Shown in pieces: positions 22,113-33,235 of a stretch of DNA of 64,000 bases. This DNA comes from Malus domestica. Its lineage: Eukaryota; Streptophyta; Magnoliopsida; Rosales; Rosaceae. Under the pieces are notes generated by a model. That model was given only the letters and a program-made list of their open reading frames with translations. It did not search any database and was not told where the DNA came from. The stretch is taken from assembly GCF_042453785.1 (NCBI RefSeq), contig NC_091668.1:689501-753500 (forward strand), read 5' to 3'. A program made the translations under genes and the position numbers. Positions within the stretch are counted from its first letter, which is position 1. Each line of letters starts with the position of its first letter.

Positions 22113-25100
22113 TCAATGAGCACTCACAAGAAATGGATTCTGGCAAACCCCACATTCAATGGTCTCCGACCCCGAGCTGGGAACTTGAACCTACAACAAT
22201 TCCAGTAATGTCATCACCACATACACAAAAAATATAAACATGCACACACCACTACTCCACAAACACTACGTAAGTGCGAGATTTAAACCTCCTTCAAAAT
22301 CAGTTCAACTTCTATATAATATATTACCTGCAAGTGGACTGTGCATGTAGGACAGGCAACTTCTCTCATTCTCCTCCCAGATCCATCGGACTTTGAACCT
22401 GAGGCATGAACATGCAAAATTGCAAATTATTAACATTTATACAACTCTAGCTCCTCAGCTAATATTTGAATGCTACAAAACTAACCCCACTTATTGAACT
22501 CAAACATTGAACATGTACAAGGTTATCCAAAACAAATTCTTTTCAATGGAGGGTCTACTCATATTTCCAACGTCTAATGTTCACAAGCAAAGAAACTACC
22601 TGAAGATTCCTTGCGATTCCTTTCCAACTCCTCCTGTTCAAAAAAAAAAAGAATTTATGAAGCAAAAAAGGAAGTGCGAGCATGCAAAACAGATGCGTAT
22701 AAAAAAATGACTCTACTGATCCAGACTTTAGAAGAAATTCAGCTCATATTCATAATAAATTTTATTTTCGGTGGAAATATAATATGTCAATTATGTGCAG
22801 ATTGGCTTGGTAGAAGCAAAAGACAAACACAACACTGAAATCACCTGAAGCTTCTTGGCAAGATCCTCATGACTATGAAGTCCTGCAGGTTTACTAGATG
22901 CTTCCTTGGCATTACTGAGCCTCTGAGTCACTTCAGCCTACAAAGGATAATGACAACATATAAAATCTTGATTCTGCCACACTAAATTTGAAATGTTGAA
23001 AATATAAAATGGAATCTTCAGTCCAGTCCACACCCCTCTACTTACTACTGATGTAATTGGTATAATATCATCAGCTAACAGTGATATACCCTAAAGAAGT
23101 TTAGAGACATACCATGCATCGGTCACAAACTCGAACCAGCGGGGCATTCTCCTCAGCAGTTAAGGCAATTCTGCCATGGGTACACTTGTCACAGAAAATG
23201 TCTCCACAGTTCCGGCAGTGATGCTGAAATGAGGGAGAAATCCATAAGTTCAAATGAAGAGAACATGAACAACCAACAATAAAGATGCCGCTTTAACTCT
23301 AGACATACCCTACGGTTAAAAGCCCCAAAATCTGACACACAGGCCGTGCATTTTGTAACTGCCTCATCGGGGACCTAAAAAACAGCAGTAACGAAATAAG
23401 AAAGAGTAGAACAAGATTATTTTATTACTTACCAAAAGAACTGCAACAATCATATCCTGTATTGAAAGGTGTACATGGAGACATATAAAGCACTACCACG
23501 TTTATATCATTCCATTGAAACAAACAAAAGTGGAAGGAAGGCAAGCTAATATTACCCAATGATCTTTCTCCACATTTCCCGGTTTTATAATGTTCATCCA
23601 ATCGGTTAATCCTTTCTTTCTCTCTGTAGACTGTTCGCTTGGCCTTCCCGATTCCGTTGGCCTGATTCTTCCACCCATTTCCTTAAGCTGTGTTACAAGG
23701 GGTAAGAACAATACATCACTAAAAATAATCAACATTCAAAATCTCTCTGCTAAGGTTAAACATAGTCTTGTGGACATAAACATGAACCATATTATGCATC
23801 ATTCAGATCTTCAATAAAAGCATATAATTTAATAAAGACATAACCACCCAATCATAATATCAGCATAAACATACAGTAAGCTCATAGTTCTATTTTCAAA
23901 ATAAGAGGGCCAAACAGATGTTGATAACAAATTTCAATTAGTTCGCAAAATGAATGATGGAGAGTTCATTAGAGATTATGCATTGAAGGAATACATTTGA
24001 TATTCATGCAATTTTGCACAGAGAAATCAGCTGGCATTACTTCACAACAAAACACTACCCCTCATGTAAGTACACTACTCATGCCTATTTGATCAATATG
24101 AAATACAGGCCCGAGTCTAAAAGTTCAGACACATGAGTCAATCTCTGTAGTTTACCACCCTACTCAAAATGAACACATATAACTGAAACACAAAATGACT
24201 AAACCAGCCCACCTTTATTAATTTTCACATAGAACCAAGGCACATCAATGTTTATACTTACTACATGACAACATGTCAAATAACAGGAGCAGAAACAAGG
24301 AAAACATCTCCTAGGCCATAATTAATCACATGTTGTCAGTAAATAAGGGGCACGATTAATCTTTTAAGACAAGGGGAAAGGCAAAATTCCCAAGTTTCCA
24401 ACCTGTACAGTTGCAGCAGTCACTGTATCCAAAAGGGTGTTGGCAGTGTAACTATTTGACTGCAATCTAATACGCCTTGGCTCAATATCCACAGAGCTCT
24501 TTGACCAAAAGGCGAAGGTAGATGAGTCGGTTTTCTGCTTGAGAAGAAAAATAAACATACAAATTACTTTTACCTCAATACATAAATTAAAAGTTCCTTA
24601 ACGAACTTGATGCTAAAGTAAAGTGAACTTACATCACATCTTGTAACGGTGTCGAGGGGATATATTCTCAATGTCCGACTGGTAGCAGGATCAAGCATAC
24701 GGATACCATCCAAACCAATCTGATATAGAATTTAGTATCAGCAAATCTTAACAAATCAATAGGAAAGATTTGAAAGAAAGCAGGGGGAAGGAACTAAACA
24801 AGAGCAATGGATGGCATTCTAAACACTACCCATACTTTAAACCAACATAAAGATGATCATCCCGAGGAATACCAGAAACAGCTTCATGATAATATGCATT
24901 TCAAAAATAGGAGAGAGTCCAAGGTGGTGCTTTTATAACTCTTACCTTGGTAATCCATTCCAACATAGACCAAGAGGCCATAGTGCTCTAATTCTAAGTA
25001 GCATCTAGTCCCTATTTGCCATTTCTTTAGAGTAACATTTATGTGAAAACATGATTTCTTCTGCTAAGGCTCCCAATTATAGTTGTAACCTAAGCTACAA

Positions 25101-26219
25101 AGTTAAGCTGTTGAAATCAGTGGCATTGAACGACATAACGGAACTAATCCGTTCCCACAACAACACAATCACAAGTGAAAATTAACAATGTGAAAAATCC
25201 AATCACAGTAAACACAATAGAAACTAACAAGTTATATGCTTCTAATTAAAGTTAAAATTTTACTTATATAGAACACAGTATCTCGTTGGTCATACCTGGC
25301 AAAGGACATCCATAGTGCTCTGCCCTCCACTTTCAGCCAACAGCTTGACCCGAAACTTCTGCACCCCACCCTTCGCGTCCTCTTGCGTATCGGCCTTGGG
25401 TACTGCCCGGACGATCTTGTTCGAGCCCACCGGCGTGGTTTTCCCAGATGGGACACTGATCGACCTCCCGTAATCATCGAACAAAGTCGAACTTGACGAC
25501 TTGGGTGCGGTGCCGCGAGCTCCATACGGCTCCACCTTATCACCTCCGTAAGCATAAACACCGTCGCCATACCCCGCATCGGGACCTGCATCATACCGCT
25601 TCCCATATGGATCCGGACCCAAATCGGATCGGCTTCGGTTGTATCCCCCATACCTATCATCTAAATAGGAGCCGCCGGAGCCGCCGCCGTGATCCAGTTT
25701 CAGAGAATTCTCGTATGGATTTTCATATACAGGCGGGACCGAAGGGGGCGGCTGAGAAAACGGGCTCTGGTAAACGGACGAATACGGAGAGGAGGGGTTG
25801 GAATTAGGGTTAGGGTTGGCGGGAATCGAGGGCGGCAAAGTGGCGTAACTGGGAGCCGATTGGTTATATTCGTACGGTGGTTGATACGGTTGCTGCTGTG
25901 GCGGCGGTTGATAGGGCGAATGGGTCTCGAACGGAGGGAAAGAAGAAGGCGGCTGAGGCGTGGGATTGAAGGTTTGCAAATTGGGATTGGAAATTGGAGG
26001 AGAAGGGGTGTAGGAAGGAGCGGTGGGAGGCGCAGGGTCGGGATTCAGAGAATATGGGGGGTAAGATTGGGAATAAGCGGAGTAATCGGAGGAGGTGAAA
26101 GGCGGTGCGGAGGCGTAGGGGTTGTGGTGGTGATCGGCCGGGTTAGGGATAGGGTTAGGGTTTTGATGCGGAGGAGGGTACTGGTAATAGGGAGCGGAGG
26201 CATAATCCCCGTTTTGCAT
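22113..26219 (-). CDS. FREE1: FYVE-domain protein FREE1/FYVE1, complete
   Basis: Ten exons: 26219-25296, 24719-24633, 24534-24403, 23687-23556, 23374-23309, 23223-23113, 22937-22845, 22633-22600, 22398-22328 and 22190-22113. They total 575 aa, against about 600 in Arabidopsis. The long Pro/Tyr/Asn-rich N-terminus carries a PTAP motif (residues 65-68) of the type that binds the ESCRT-I subunit VPS23. The FYVE domain (about 426-484) shows HWVPDE, paired CxxC zinc ligands and the RRHHCRNCG phosphoinositide-binding core split across exons 5 and 6. A coiled-coil (EDLAKKLQEELERNRK) and a C-terminal zinc-ribbon-like CPTC...CGVC follow, ending NPFLVSAH. The family sorts ubiquitinated cargo into multivesicular bodies and acts in vacuole and autophagy trafficking. 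The ATG at 26219 matches the family start; the frame stays open further upstream without an ATG. Exon 3 has a tandem acceptor. Confidence 0.96.
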
Positions 26220-26675
26220 CGCTGATCGCAACGAGGTCGTTTCAGAGAGAGGAAGAAGATGAGGAGGAGGCGGAGCAGGCGGAGGAGGAATCAGCAACGC
26301 GGTTGCGCTGGGAGTTTCTCTGCGCTGGGAGCAAACTGACAAACGGTCTTGCGTGTGGCTTTGAATAAGTTAAGGATGTCCCGAATCGAATCCAGAATAA
26401 TTTAGAAACTACAAATGGGCTGATCTCACCTTTTTCGAATTACAAGTCCGTCATATCAAATGGGCCGAGCCCACTTAAGAGTGAACTTTTATCGAGGCTC
26501 TCTAGTAACCATTTAGTTTTTCATTTTCTTTAAATATTGCATACATTTATATTTTTGTTAATTAGTGTTTTATTCGCAATTTTTTATCCAATCAAAGTTT
26601 TTAATTTTTATGTGGTTGTTTAATGATTAGATTCTTAATTTGATTGTATTTTTTTTTCTAACCATAGTTTTTTTT
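26220..26675. other. FREE1 upstream region
   Basis: This is the GC-richer 5' leader and then promoter of FREE1 on the minus strand. There is no convincing TATA box and no other gene. Confidence 0.35.
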
Positions 26676-26840
26676 GGAGTGCATTTTTGCTCACCACACT
26701 ATTTATCACCGTTATATGAGTTTGAATTTTGAGATTTGTGTCTATCCATTATATGAATCTTGAAATCCAAACACATCTAACGGTAATAAATATGATAGTG
26801 AGCATACATCACATTAAATAGTGGTGAGCAAAAATACTCC
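26676..26840. mobile_element. MITE, 165 bp, inverted termini
   Basis: The ends are GGAGTGCATTTTTGCTCACC and GGTGAGCAAAAATACTCC. The interior is also palindromic (ATATGAGTTTGAATTTTGAG / TTGAAATCCAAACAC). Both flanks are T-rich, so the target duplication is ambiguous. It lies about 460 bp upstream of the FREE1 start codon. Confidence 0.75.
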
Positions 26841-27228
26841 CTTTTTTTGTGTTTGACTTAATGTGATCAAAACATTTTTTTATTAATTACAAGAAAATTA
26901 TTTTTTTTAATTAATAAAATGGATACACACGTTAACACATGGAGAATTCATTACATTGCGAGATGATTATGGGAACATTTGATACTATAATTTGTAAATA
27001 TGAGTATGGATGATTTTTCGCAAATCTTGACCAAATAAAAAAGAGACATTTTCTCAGTTATTAGAATGTATATGACACGTTGGTCTCCGATCCAATCTGT
27101 TGTCGTTCCGTTTGAAGACTATTTATGTACACAATCACATTGGTCATTATGAAATTTAACTATTCTCATATGAAGTTCATTGGCTTATGTTGTAAGGAGT
27201 TTGATTACTCTTCATCACTAACTGATTT

Positions 27229-27899
27229 TGTTAACAATGGGCCCTTTTAGGCACACCCAATGGCATAAGCTCAAGCAAAGGCCCAAGGAGTTTAAAGAGA
27301 GCCGACCCGAGCACTTAGGTCGACCAAGACAAAAGAAGGATTACTCGACAGCTTGGTGCACGTGGGTCAATTAACAGCTTTGTGGCATAAGTATCCAGGG
27401 GCAGAACTACTTAAGTGCTATTCGAACCAAACGACGACTTCCAATTAATAACAAAGGCCTAGGATGGGACGTAAAGGCAATCAAGACAATGCTCAGCAAG
27501 ACGAGGCGAGGTAACCAAGGTCCGAGTGGGACGCTTGGCTCGCCTAAACCTAAAAAAGGTGCGCCACCCAGATTGCTAAAACATCACTTCGTTGACGAGG
27601 GCCTGGCTGAATCGGTGGAAAAGTGTCAGTAAGTTAGTACAAGTTGTGGGCACATTAAATGTCACTTTGAGAGGCCTTAAGAGGGGAGGCCTATATAAAG
27701 GGGTAGAGACCTCTAATATGGAGGTTGGACAAATCTGAGAGAATATAATGAATATATGAGCCTAACAATATATTGATGAACAACACAACAGAGGTAATCC
27801 AGTTTTAAGGGGTAAACTGCTTATATCTTTGAGTTCATCTAATACCAGCTCATTTCTTAAGCCCATCGAGAGTGATTCAATAAGTTTGTCAACCTTACA
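27229..27899 (+). mobile_element. Probable solo LTR
   Basis: It starts TGTTAACAATGGGCCC and contains a TATA box CTATATAAAG at 27691-27700. Beyond that is a GC-richer R/U5-like segment ending near ACCTTACA. Base composition differs clearly from the AT-rich flanks. No internal retrotransposon domain follows. The right boundary and target duplication were not resolved. Confidence 0.5.
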
Positions 27900-29592
27900 A
27901 TTCTGAGAATTTTGAGATGAAACTTTCATTTCATTCATGCTGTCGAAACAAATTCACTCATGCTTGAAACACAAGTTACAGTTTGTTTTTTGTTTTTTTC
28001 TCCCTTTCACCGCTACTAATTGGTTTTGCGGTAACAACCTAATATTATCTATGTTGTTAATTAGTACATAGATAGATAACATTACGCGATGCTGTGACTG
28101 CAAACATGGTCAAACGTTTTCCTGTGTAGCTGTATTTGTTAACACAGCAAATTTGCAGACCTTCTTGTTCCAGTGTTCCCTAAAACTAAATGCTCCATGA
28201 CCATGACGTTCGAACAGCCTGGCCTAAGTGTGATTTCGTGTTGCAGGTGCAGGGATAAATGGAACACGATTCTCAGCCAGTTGAAATGAGGAAAGAATGG
28301 AAAGCGGAAAAAAGGACAACCAGATCAGTCACTGAACGACTGAATGACCGACTGATCGAGCGGTGTCCGTCTTCTGTCTGCAACTCTTCTGCTCTTTTGA
28401 GATTATTGGGAAAAAGGAAAGGGGATATATCAGCGTTGGGATTTTCCATGCAGAAACAAAAGCAGAAGCAGAAGATCTCCCTTCTCGAAAAGACCATTAC
28501 GCCACTGCACGTACTTATTACGGGAACAGTTGCTTTGTGTGAATTAACAAAGATCTCCCTTCTCTAATCTTGTCACTGTTTTCTCTAATATGTTTTTCTT
28601 TGTTTGTTGAATTAACAATCTCATACTCTTTCATATTAACAAATATGTACAATTCAACATAATTCTAAGCAAGATTATATAAAACTTGAAATGAAATATG
28701 TGAAATGGCTATATGCTATTTGGTCCTATGCTCAATCTGCCCTTAATTATCTCAAATTTATACCGTTAGAGGCAGATGCACACTGAGACCTAGGTAGTCC
28801 TAGAACCACCCAGAGTTCATAAAATATATATGTAAATGTCTTCCGAAAATCCTCCAAATGTTTTGTATGGGTCTTTAAGCTATTTTTTTATTTAAAAACC
28901 TTAGACCTTTTATACTAGGACCGCACAAGAATCGAATTTTGGATTCGCTACTGTTTAGTGTGTACAAAGTCACACATTTTTTTATTTTTTTTCTCACATG
29001 AGAGTGTGTAAGCACACCAACGGGTTGCCAACGGATTCCACACAAATGAGTTGGTATTGCCGATGTTCTCCCACTTTAGCTACCTGAGAGAAACTGAGTA
29101 TGAAATTTTACTAAAAAAAACTTGGCAATGTGTGTGTGTGTGGGAACCATTTCCATTTCTTATAAACCTCTTGATGGCTCTCCTCATGGCCGGTATGGGA
29201 CAAATTTATAGCTCTAATCAAATTTGGTTGTGAGAAAACAAAAGGGCCTCGTTTGCACCAGCTGAGATGCTGCACAGCCTGCATTTCCAAAGCTTGCTTC
29301 TTTTCACTCTCTCGTCTCGTGTCCTTTTCAAATGGTCAAGCTTTCATTGAAAGCGGTGAAGAAAATAAAGATTATGATTCCAAAAAGTGGCGGTGGTGAC
29401 AGAAGCTGCAGTCCTTGTAATCTTATAATTACAAACGCCAAAATTTGCTTCATATTTTTCCTTTTGTCAGTTGTTGCCTTAGAACCGTACGCTCTCTGTG
29501 TACGCCTATTTAAAACAGAGACAGAGAGAGTTAGCTTTCCTGTCACGGATAAGGATTGTGTGCCCTCCACTTCCAGTGCCTTTCTTGTACAT
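27900..29592. other. Intergenic DNA, no gene supported
   Basis: Open frames at 28259-28567 (102 codons) and 29332-29601 (89 codons) start with ATG but show no recognisable domain. The second ends at the point where LINE similarity begins, so it may be a host frame cut by that insertion. Confidence 0.3.
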
Positions 29593-31894
29593 TTTTATTA
29601 AGAAGAGAGAAGAACATGTGATCACCTACAAGAGTGGGTCGTCAAAAACACAAATAGATTTTCTTCTAATGAGGAAAGGGGATCGTATAACTTGTAAGGA
29701 TTGCAAAGTTATACCAGGAGAGAGCGTGGCTAATCAACATCGCTTGTTGGTGATGGATGTACATATCAAAAGAGTAAGACAAAAGAACAAGACTTGGAAG
29801 TGCCCAAGGACTAGATGGTGGAATCTAAAAGAAGAAAAACAAGCCATTTTCAAAGAGAAGGTAATCACCCAATGTGTGTGGGATAGAGAGGGGGAAGCTA
29901 GCCAAATGTGGGATTCCATGGCTAGTTGTATCCGAAAAGTAGCAAAAGAGGTATTAGGAGAGTCCAAGGGCTTTGCCCCACACCAAAAGGAATCTTGGTG
30001 GTGGAATGAGGAGGTACAAACAAAGGTGAAGGCTAAGAAGGAATGTTGTAAAGCCTTATACAAGGAGAGGACTGATGAAAATGGTGAAAGGTATAGAAAA
30101 GCGAAGCAAGAGGCGAAGAAAGCTGTCAGAGAAGCTAAGTTAGCGGCTTACGACGATATGTATAAACGACTAGATACCAAAGAAGGAGAGTTGGATATCT
30201 ATAAACTATCTAGAGCAAGGGAAAAGAAGACAAGGGACCTAAACCAAGTGAGGTGCATCAAGGATGAGGATGGAAAGGTTCTTGCTACAGAGAACGCGGT
30301 TAAAGACAGATGGAGAGGTTATTTTCATAATCTTTTCAATGAAGGACATGAAATGAGTGCTTCTTTAGGGGAGTTGAGTAACTCAGAAGAGTGTAGAAAC
30401 TACTCTTTTTATCGTCGAATCCGGAAGGAAGAAGTGGTTGTAGCTTTGAAGAAGATGAAGCATAAAAAAGCAATAGGTCCAGACGATATACCAATCGAAG
30501 TGTGGAAACTTTTGGGAGAGACAGGTATAACATGGCTCACTGACCTTTTCAATAGGATTTTGAAAACGAAGAAGATGCCAAATGAGTGGCGAATGAGCAC
30601 TTTGGTGCCTATCTACAAGAATAAGGGCGACGTACAAAATTGCATGAACTATAGGGGTATTAAGCTAATGAGTCATACAATGAAGCTCTGGGAGAGAGTC
30701 ATTGAGCATAGATTGAGGCAAGAGACACGGGTTTCGGACAACCAATTCGGGTTCATGCCAGGGCGCTCAACCATGGAGGCAATCTATCTCTTACGAAGAT
30801 TGATGGAAAGATATAGAGATGGGAAAAAGGATTTACACATGGTCTTTATAGATTTGGAAAAAGCGTATGATAGGGTCCCAAGAGACATTCTTTGGAGGAT
30901 TTTAGAGAAGAAAGGAGTACGAGTAGCATATATCCAAGCTATAAAGGATATGTATGAAGGAGCAAAGACTGCCGTAAGAACTCATGAAGGACAAACCGAA
31001 AGCTTTCCCATAACTGTAGGATTACATCAAGGCTCATCCTTAAGTCCTTACCTTTTTGCGTTGGTAATGGATGAGTTAACACGACATATTCAAGATGATA
31101 TTCCTTGGTGTATGCTTTTCGCAGACGATATAGTGTTGATAGATGAAACTCAGGAAGGGGTAAATGCAAAGCTTAACCTTTGGAGAGAAGTGTTGGAATC
31201 TAAAGGTCTTCGCCTAAGCCGATCAAAGACAGAATATATGGAGTGCAAGTTCAGTGCAAATGGAGGCCAAAACGAGTTAGGGGTGAGGATCGGAGATCAA
31301 GAAATACCAAAGAGCGACCGTTTTCGTTACCTAGGATCTATCTTGCAAAAGAACGGAGAATTAGATGGAGATCTCAACCATAGAATACAAGCTGGATGGA
31401 TGAAGTGGAAGAGTGCATCCGGCGTGTTGTGTGACCGCCGTATGCCACTGAAGCTCAAGGGAAAATTTTATAGGACGGCAATAAGGCCGGCGATGCTGTA
31501 TGGCACAGAATGTTGGGCGGTGAAACATCAACACGTACACAAAATGGGTGTAGCGGAGATGAGGATGCTTCGTTGGATGTGTGGGCACACGAGAAAGGAT
31601 AAGATTAGGAATGAGGATATCCGGGGTAAAGTAGGAGTAGCCGAAATTGAAGGAAAGATGAGAGAAAATCGGTTACGGTGGTTTGGACATGTGCAAAGAA
31701 GGCCTACTGACGTTCCGATTAGAAGATGCGACTATGGGACAGAGGTTCAGGGCCGAAGGGGTAGAGGAAGACCTAGGAAAACTTTGGAAGAGACTCTAAG
31801 AAAAGACTTAGAGTACTTGGATCTAACGAAGGACATGACACAGGATCGAGCACAATGGCGTTCTAAGATTCATATAGCCGATCCCACTCAGTGA
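29593..31894 (+). mobile_element. RTE-clade LINE, 5'-truncated, with long open reverse-transcriptase frame
   Basis: One open frame of about 765 codons covers the end of an apurinic endonuclease ([21 protein letters not shown]), a Lys/Arg-rich linker, and a full reverse transcriptase. RT motifs in order: [77 protein letters not shown] and the catalytic [10 protein letters not shown]. The C-terminal part ends RGRGRPRKT...[15 protein letters not shown]. Most of the endonuclease is missing, so the copy cannot be autonomous. The absence of stops or frameshifts in the remainder suggests a fairly young insertion. The usual (GTT)n tail is absent: RTE similarity stops at the stop codon, where an LTR-type element begins. 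No initiator ATG is evident at the 5' junction. Confidence 0.93.
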
Positions 31895-32154
31895 CTTGGA
31901 TTTTCCAAGTCTCCAACCGAGAAGTTTTCCTCATTCGGGAAATTAAGAGAACACTACCCCAACCTACATGCTCCACTCAGAAAGCTTCAACATACAAGCT
32001 TTAACAAAAGAAAATTCAAAGAACTTAGCGAAGAAGGCTTTGGTGTATTTAACACAATACGTTGAAATGAAGGAAAGCTTATTTATTGATATCCCCGATA
32101 AGCTACAAATATGTACATATACATGAGTCAAAATAAGCACACAAGAGGGAGCCT

Positions 32155-32829
32155 TCACAAAGGTTGCTTAGGAGAAGTCTCAGCAGTCGGTAGAGCCCCA
32201 GAAAGAGAAGGCACCGGAGGGGGATCATTTGGAGCCTCAGTACTGGACAGAACCCTAGAAGGAGGAGGCATCAGAGGTTGATCATTTGGAGCTTCATTAC
32301 GCGGTACAGCCCCAGAAGACGAAGGCAATAAATGCCTTTGGAACAAACCCACAAATCTCTGATGATCAAGTAAAACCTGACCATCAGTTTCCTTCATCTG
32401 GTCAAGCTTCCTCTTCATGTTTGTAGCATAGTCATGTGCGAGCCGGTGCAACTGTTTATTCTCATGCTTGAGCCCTCTAATCTCCTGTTTGAGACTCATC
32501 ACTTCAGCCGCCAATGATTCAACTTGGCGGGTTCGAGCAAATAGGCGTTGGGCCATATTAGACACAGAACCTGCACACTGAACACTGAGAGCCAGCGAAT
32601 CCTTAACAGCTAACTCATCAGACCGTTTGGAAAGTAGTCTGTTATCTTTGGGAGTGAGAAGGTTCCTGGCCACCACCGCAGCGGTCATATCATTCTTCAT
32701 CACGGAATCCCCAACGGTAAGAGGACCAGTAGGGGAGACGAAGGATGGGCGCCATATGTTGTCTGGAGAAGGCGGGGCTGCCTCTTCAACAAGGTTCAAG
32801 TCAAAACGACGGTCGGAGGGGCCAGACAT
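32155..32829 (-). CDS. Coiled-coil protein of the LTR-type element, unknown function, 224 aa
   Basis: A single ATG-started frame on the minus strand. The N-terminus is MSGPSDRRFDLNLVEEAAPP. A middle segment (about residues 75-145) predicts a coiled coil: VESLAAEVMSLKQEIRGLKH followed by KQLHRLAHDYATNMKRKLDQ. The C-terminal third is Pro/Ser-rich with three imperfect repeats of the type SGAVPRNEAPNDQPLMPPPS. No catalytic motif, zinc finger or transposase signature is visible. It could be a structural gag-like product, an accessory protein or a captured host fragment. The intact frame inside repetitive DNA suggests recent selection or recent insertion. A function is not assigned. Confidence 0.55.
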   Translation of the reverse strand: MSGPSDRRFDLNLVEEAAPPSPDNIWRPSFVSPTGPLTVGDSVMKNDMTAAVVARNLLTPKDNRLLSKRSDELAVKDSLALSVQCAGSVSNMAQRLFARTRQVESLAAEVMSLKQEIRGLKHENKQLHRLAHDYATNMKRKLDQMKETDGQVLLDHQRFVGLFQRHLLPSSSGAVPRNEAPNDQPLMPPPSRVLSSTEAPNDPPPVPSLSGALPTAETSPKQPL

Positions 32830-32964
32830 TTTCAAAGGTGTTGAAGAGAGAAGAGGTCGGACAAATCAAGATCTTAGAAGTGCAAGAATGAAGCTTCTAC
32901 TGGTGGAGATTCAAGTGTGCTTTGGAACTTAATGCCAGCCCCTATAAAAATCTGCACTCGACGA

Positions 32965-33235
32965 AGCTTCAGAAATCGAAGAGGCGCCTGCTCAGAAATC
33001 GAAGAGGCGCCTGCTCAGAAATCGAAGAGGCGTTTGCTTTCTCAAAAGCTGGGCTGCTTAGAGATCACGAGGGTTGATCTCAGAAATCGAAGAGGCGTTT
33101 GCTTTCTCAAAAGTTGGGCTGCTCAAAGACCACGAAGGCCGATCTCAAAAATCGAAGAGGCGCTCGCTTTCTCAAAAGCTGGGCTCCCCAGAGACCACGA
33201 GGGCCGATATCAGAAATCGAAGAGGCACCTACTTT
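32965..33235 (+). repeat. Tandem array with ATCGAAGAGGCG motif, units of 22 and about 70 bp
   Basis: Six copies of AAATCGAAGAGGCG. The first three are spaced 22 bp apart (CGCCTGCTCAG spacers). The next three are about 65-75 bp apart with TTTCTCAAAAGCTGGGCT and GACCACGAGGGCCGAT between them. The motif recurs at least a dozen more times up to 34970. Confidence 0.85.

Noticed and set aside
25493-26225. Plus-strand frames up to 178 codons antisense to FREE1
   Set aside because: They are shadows of the Pro/Asn-rich FREE1 first exon; Arg/Gly-rich and without domain features.
26220-26342. Upstream extension of FREE1 to position 26342
   Set aside because: The extension begins with TTG, not ATG. The ATG at 26219 gives the N-terminus expected for the family (MQNGDY, against MQQGDY in Arabidopsis).
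28259-28567. 102-codon ATG-started frame, Lys/Arg/Gln-rich
   Set aside because: Possible small gene, but no recognisable family, promoter or homologous exon; the antisense frame is equally open.
29734-30637. Several minus-strand frames of 63-109 codons antisense to the LINE
   Set aside because: They overlap the clearly coding reverse-transcriptase frame on the other strand and have no protein features.
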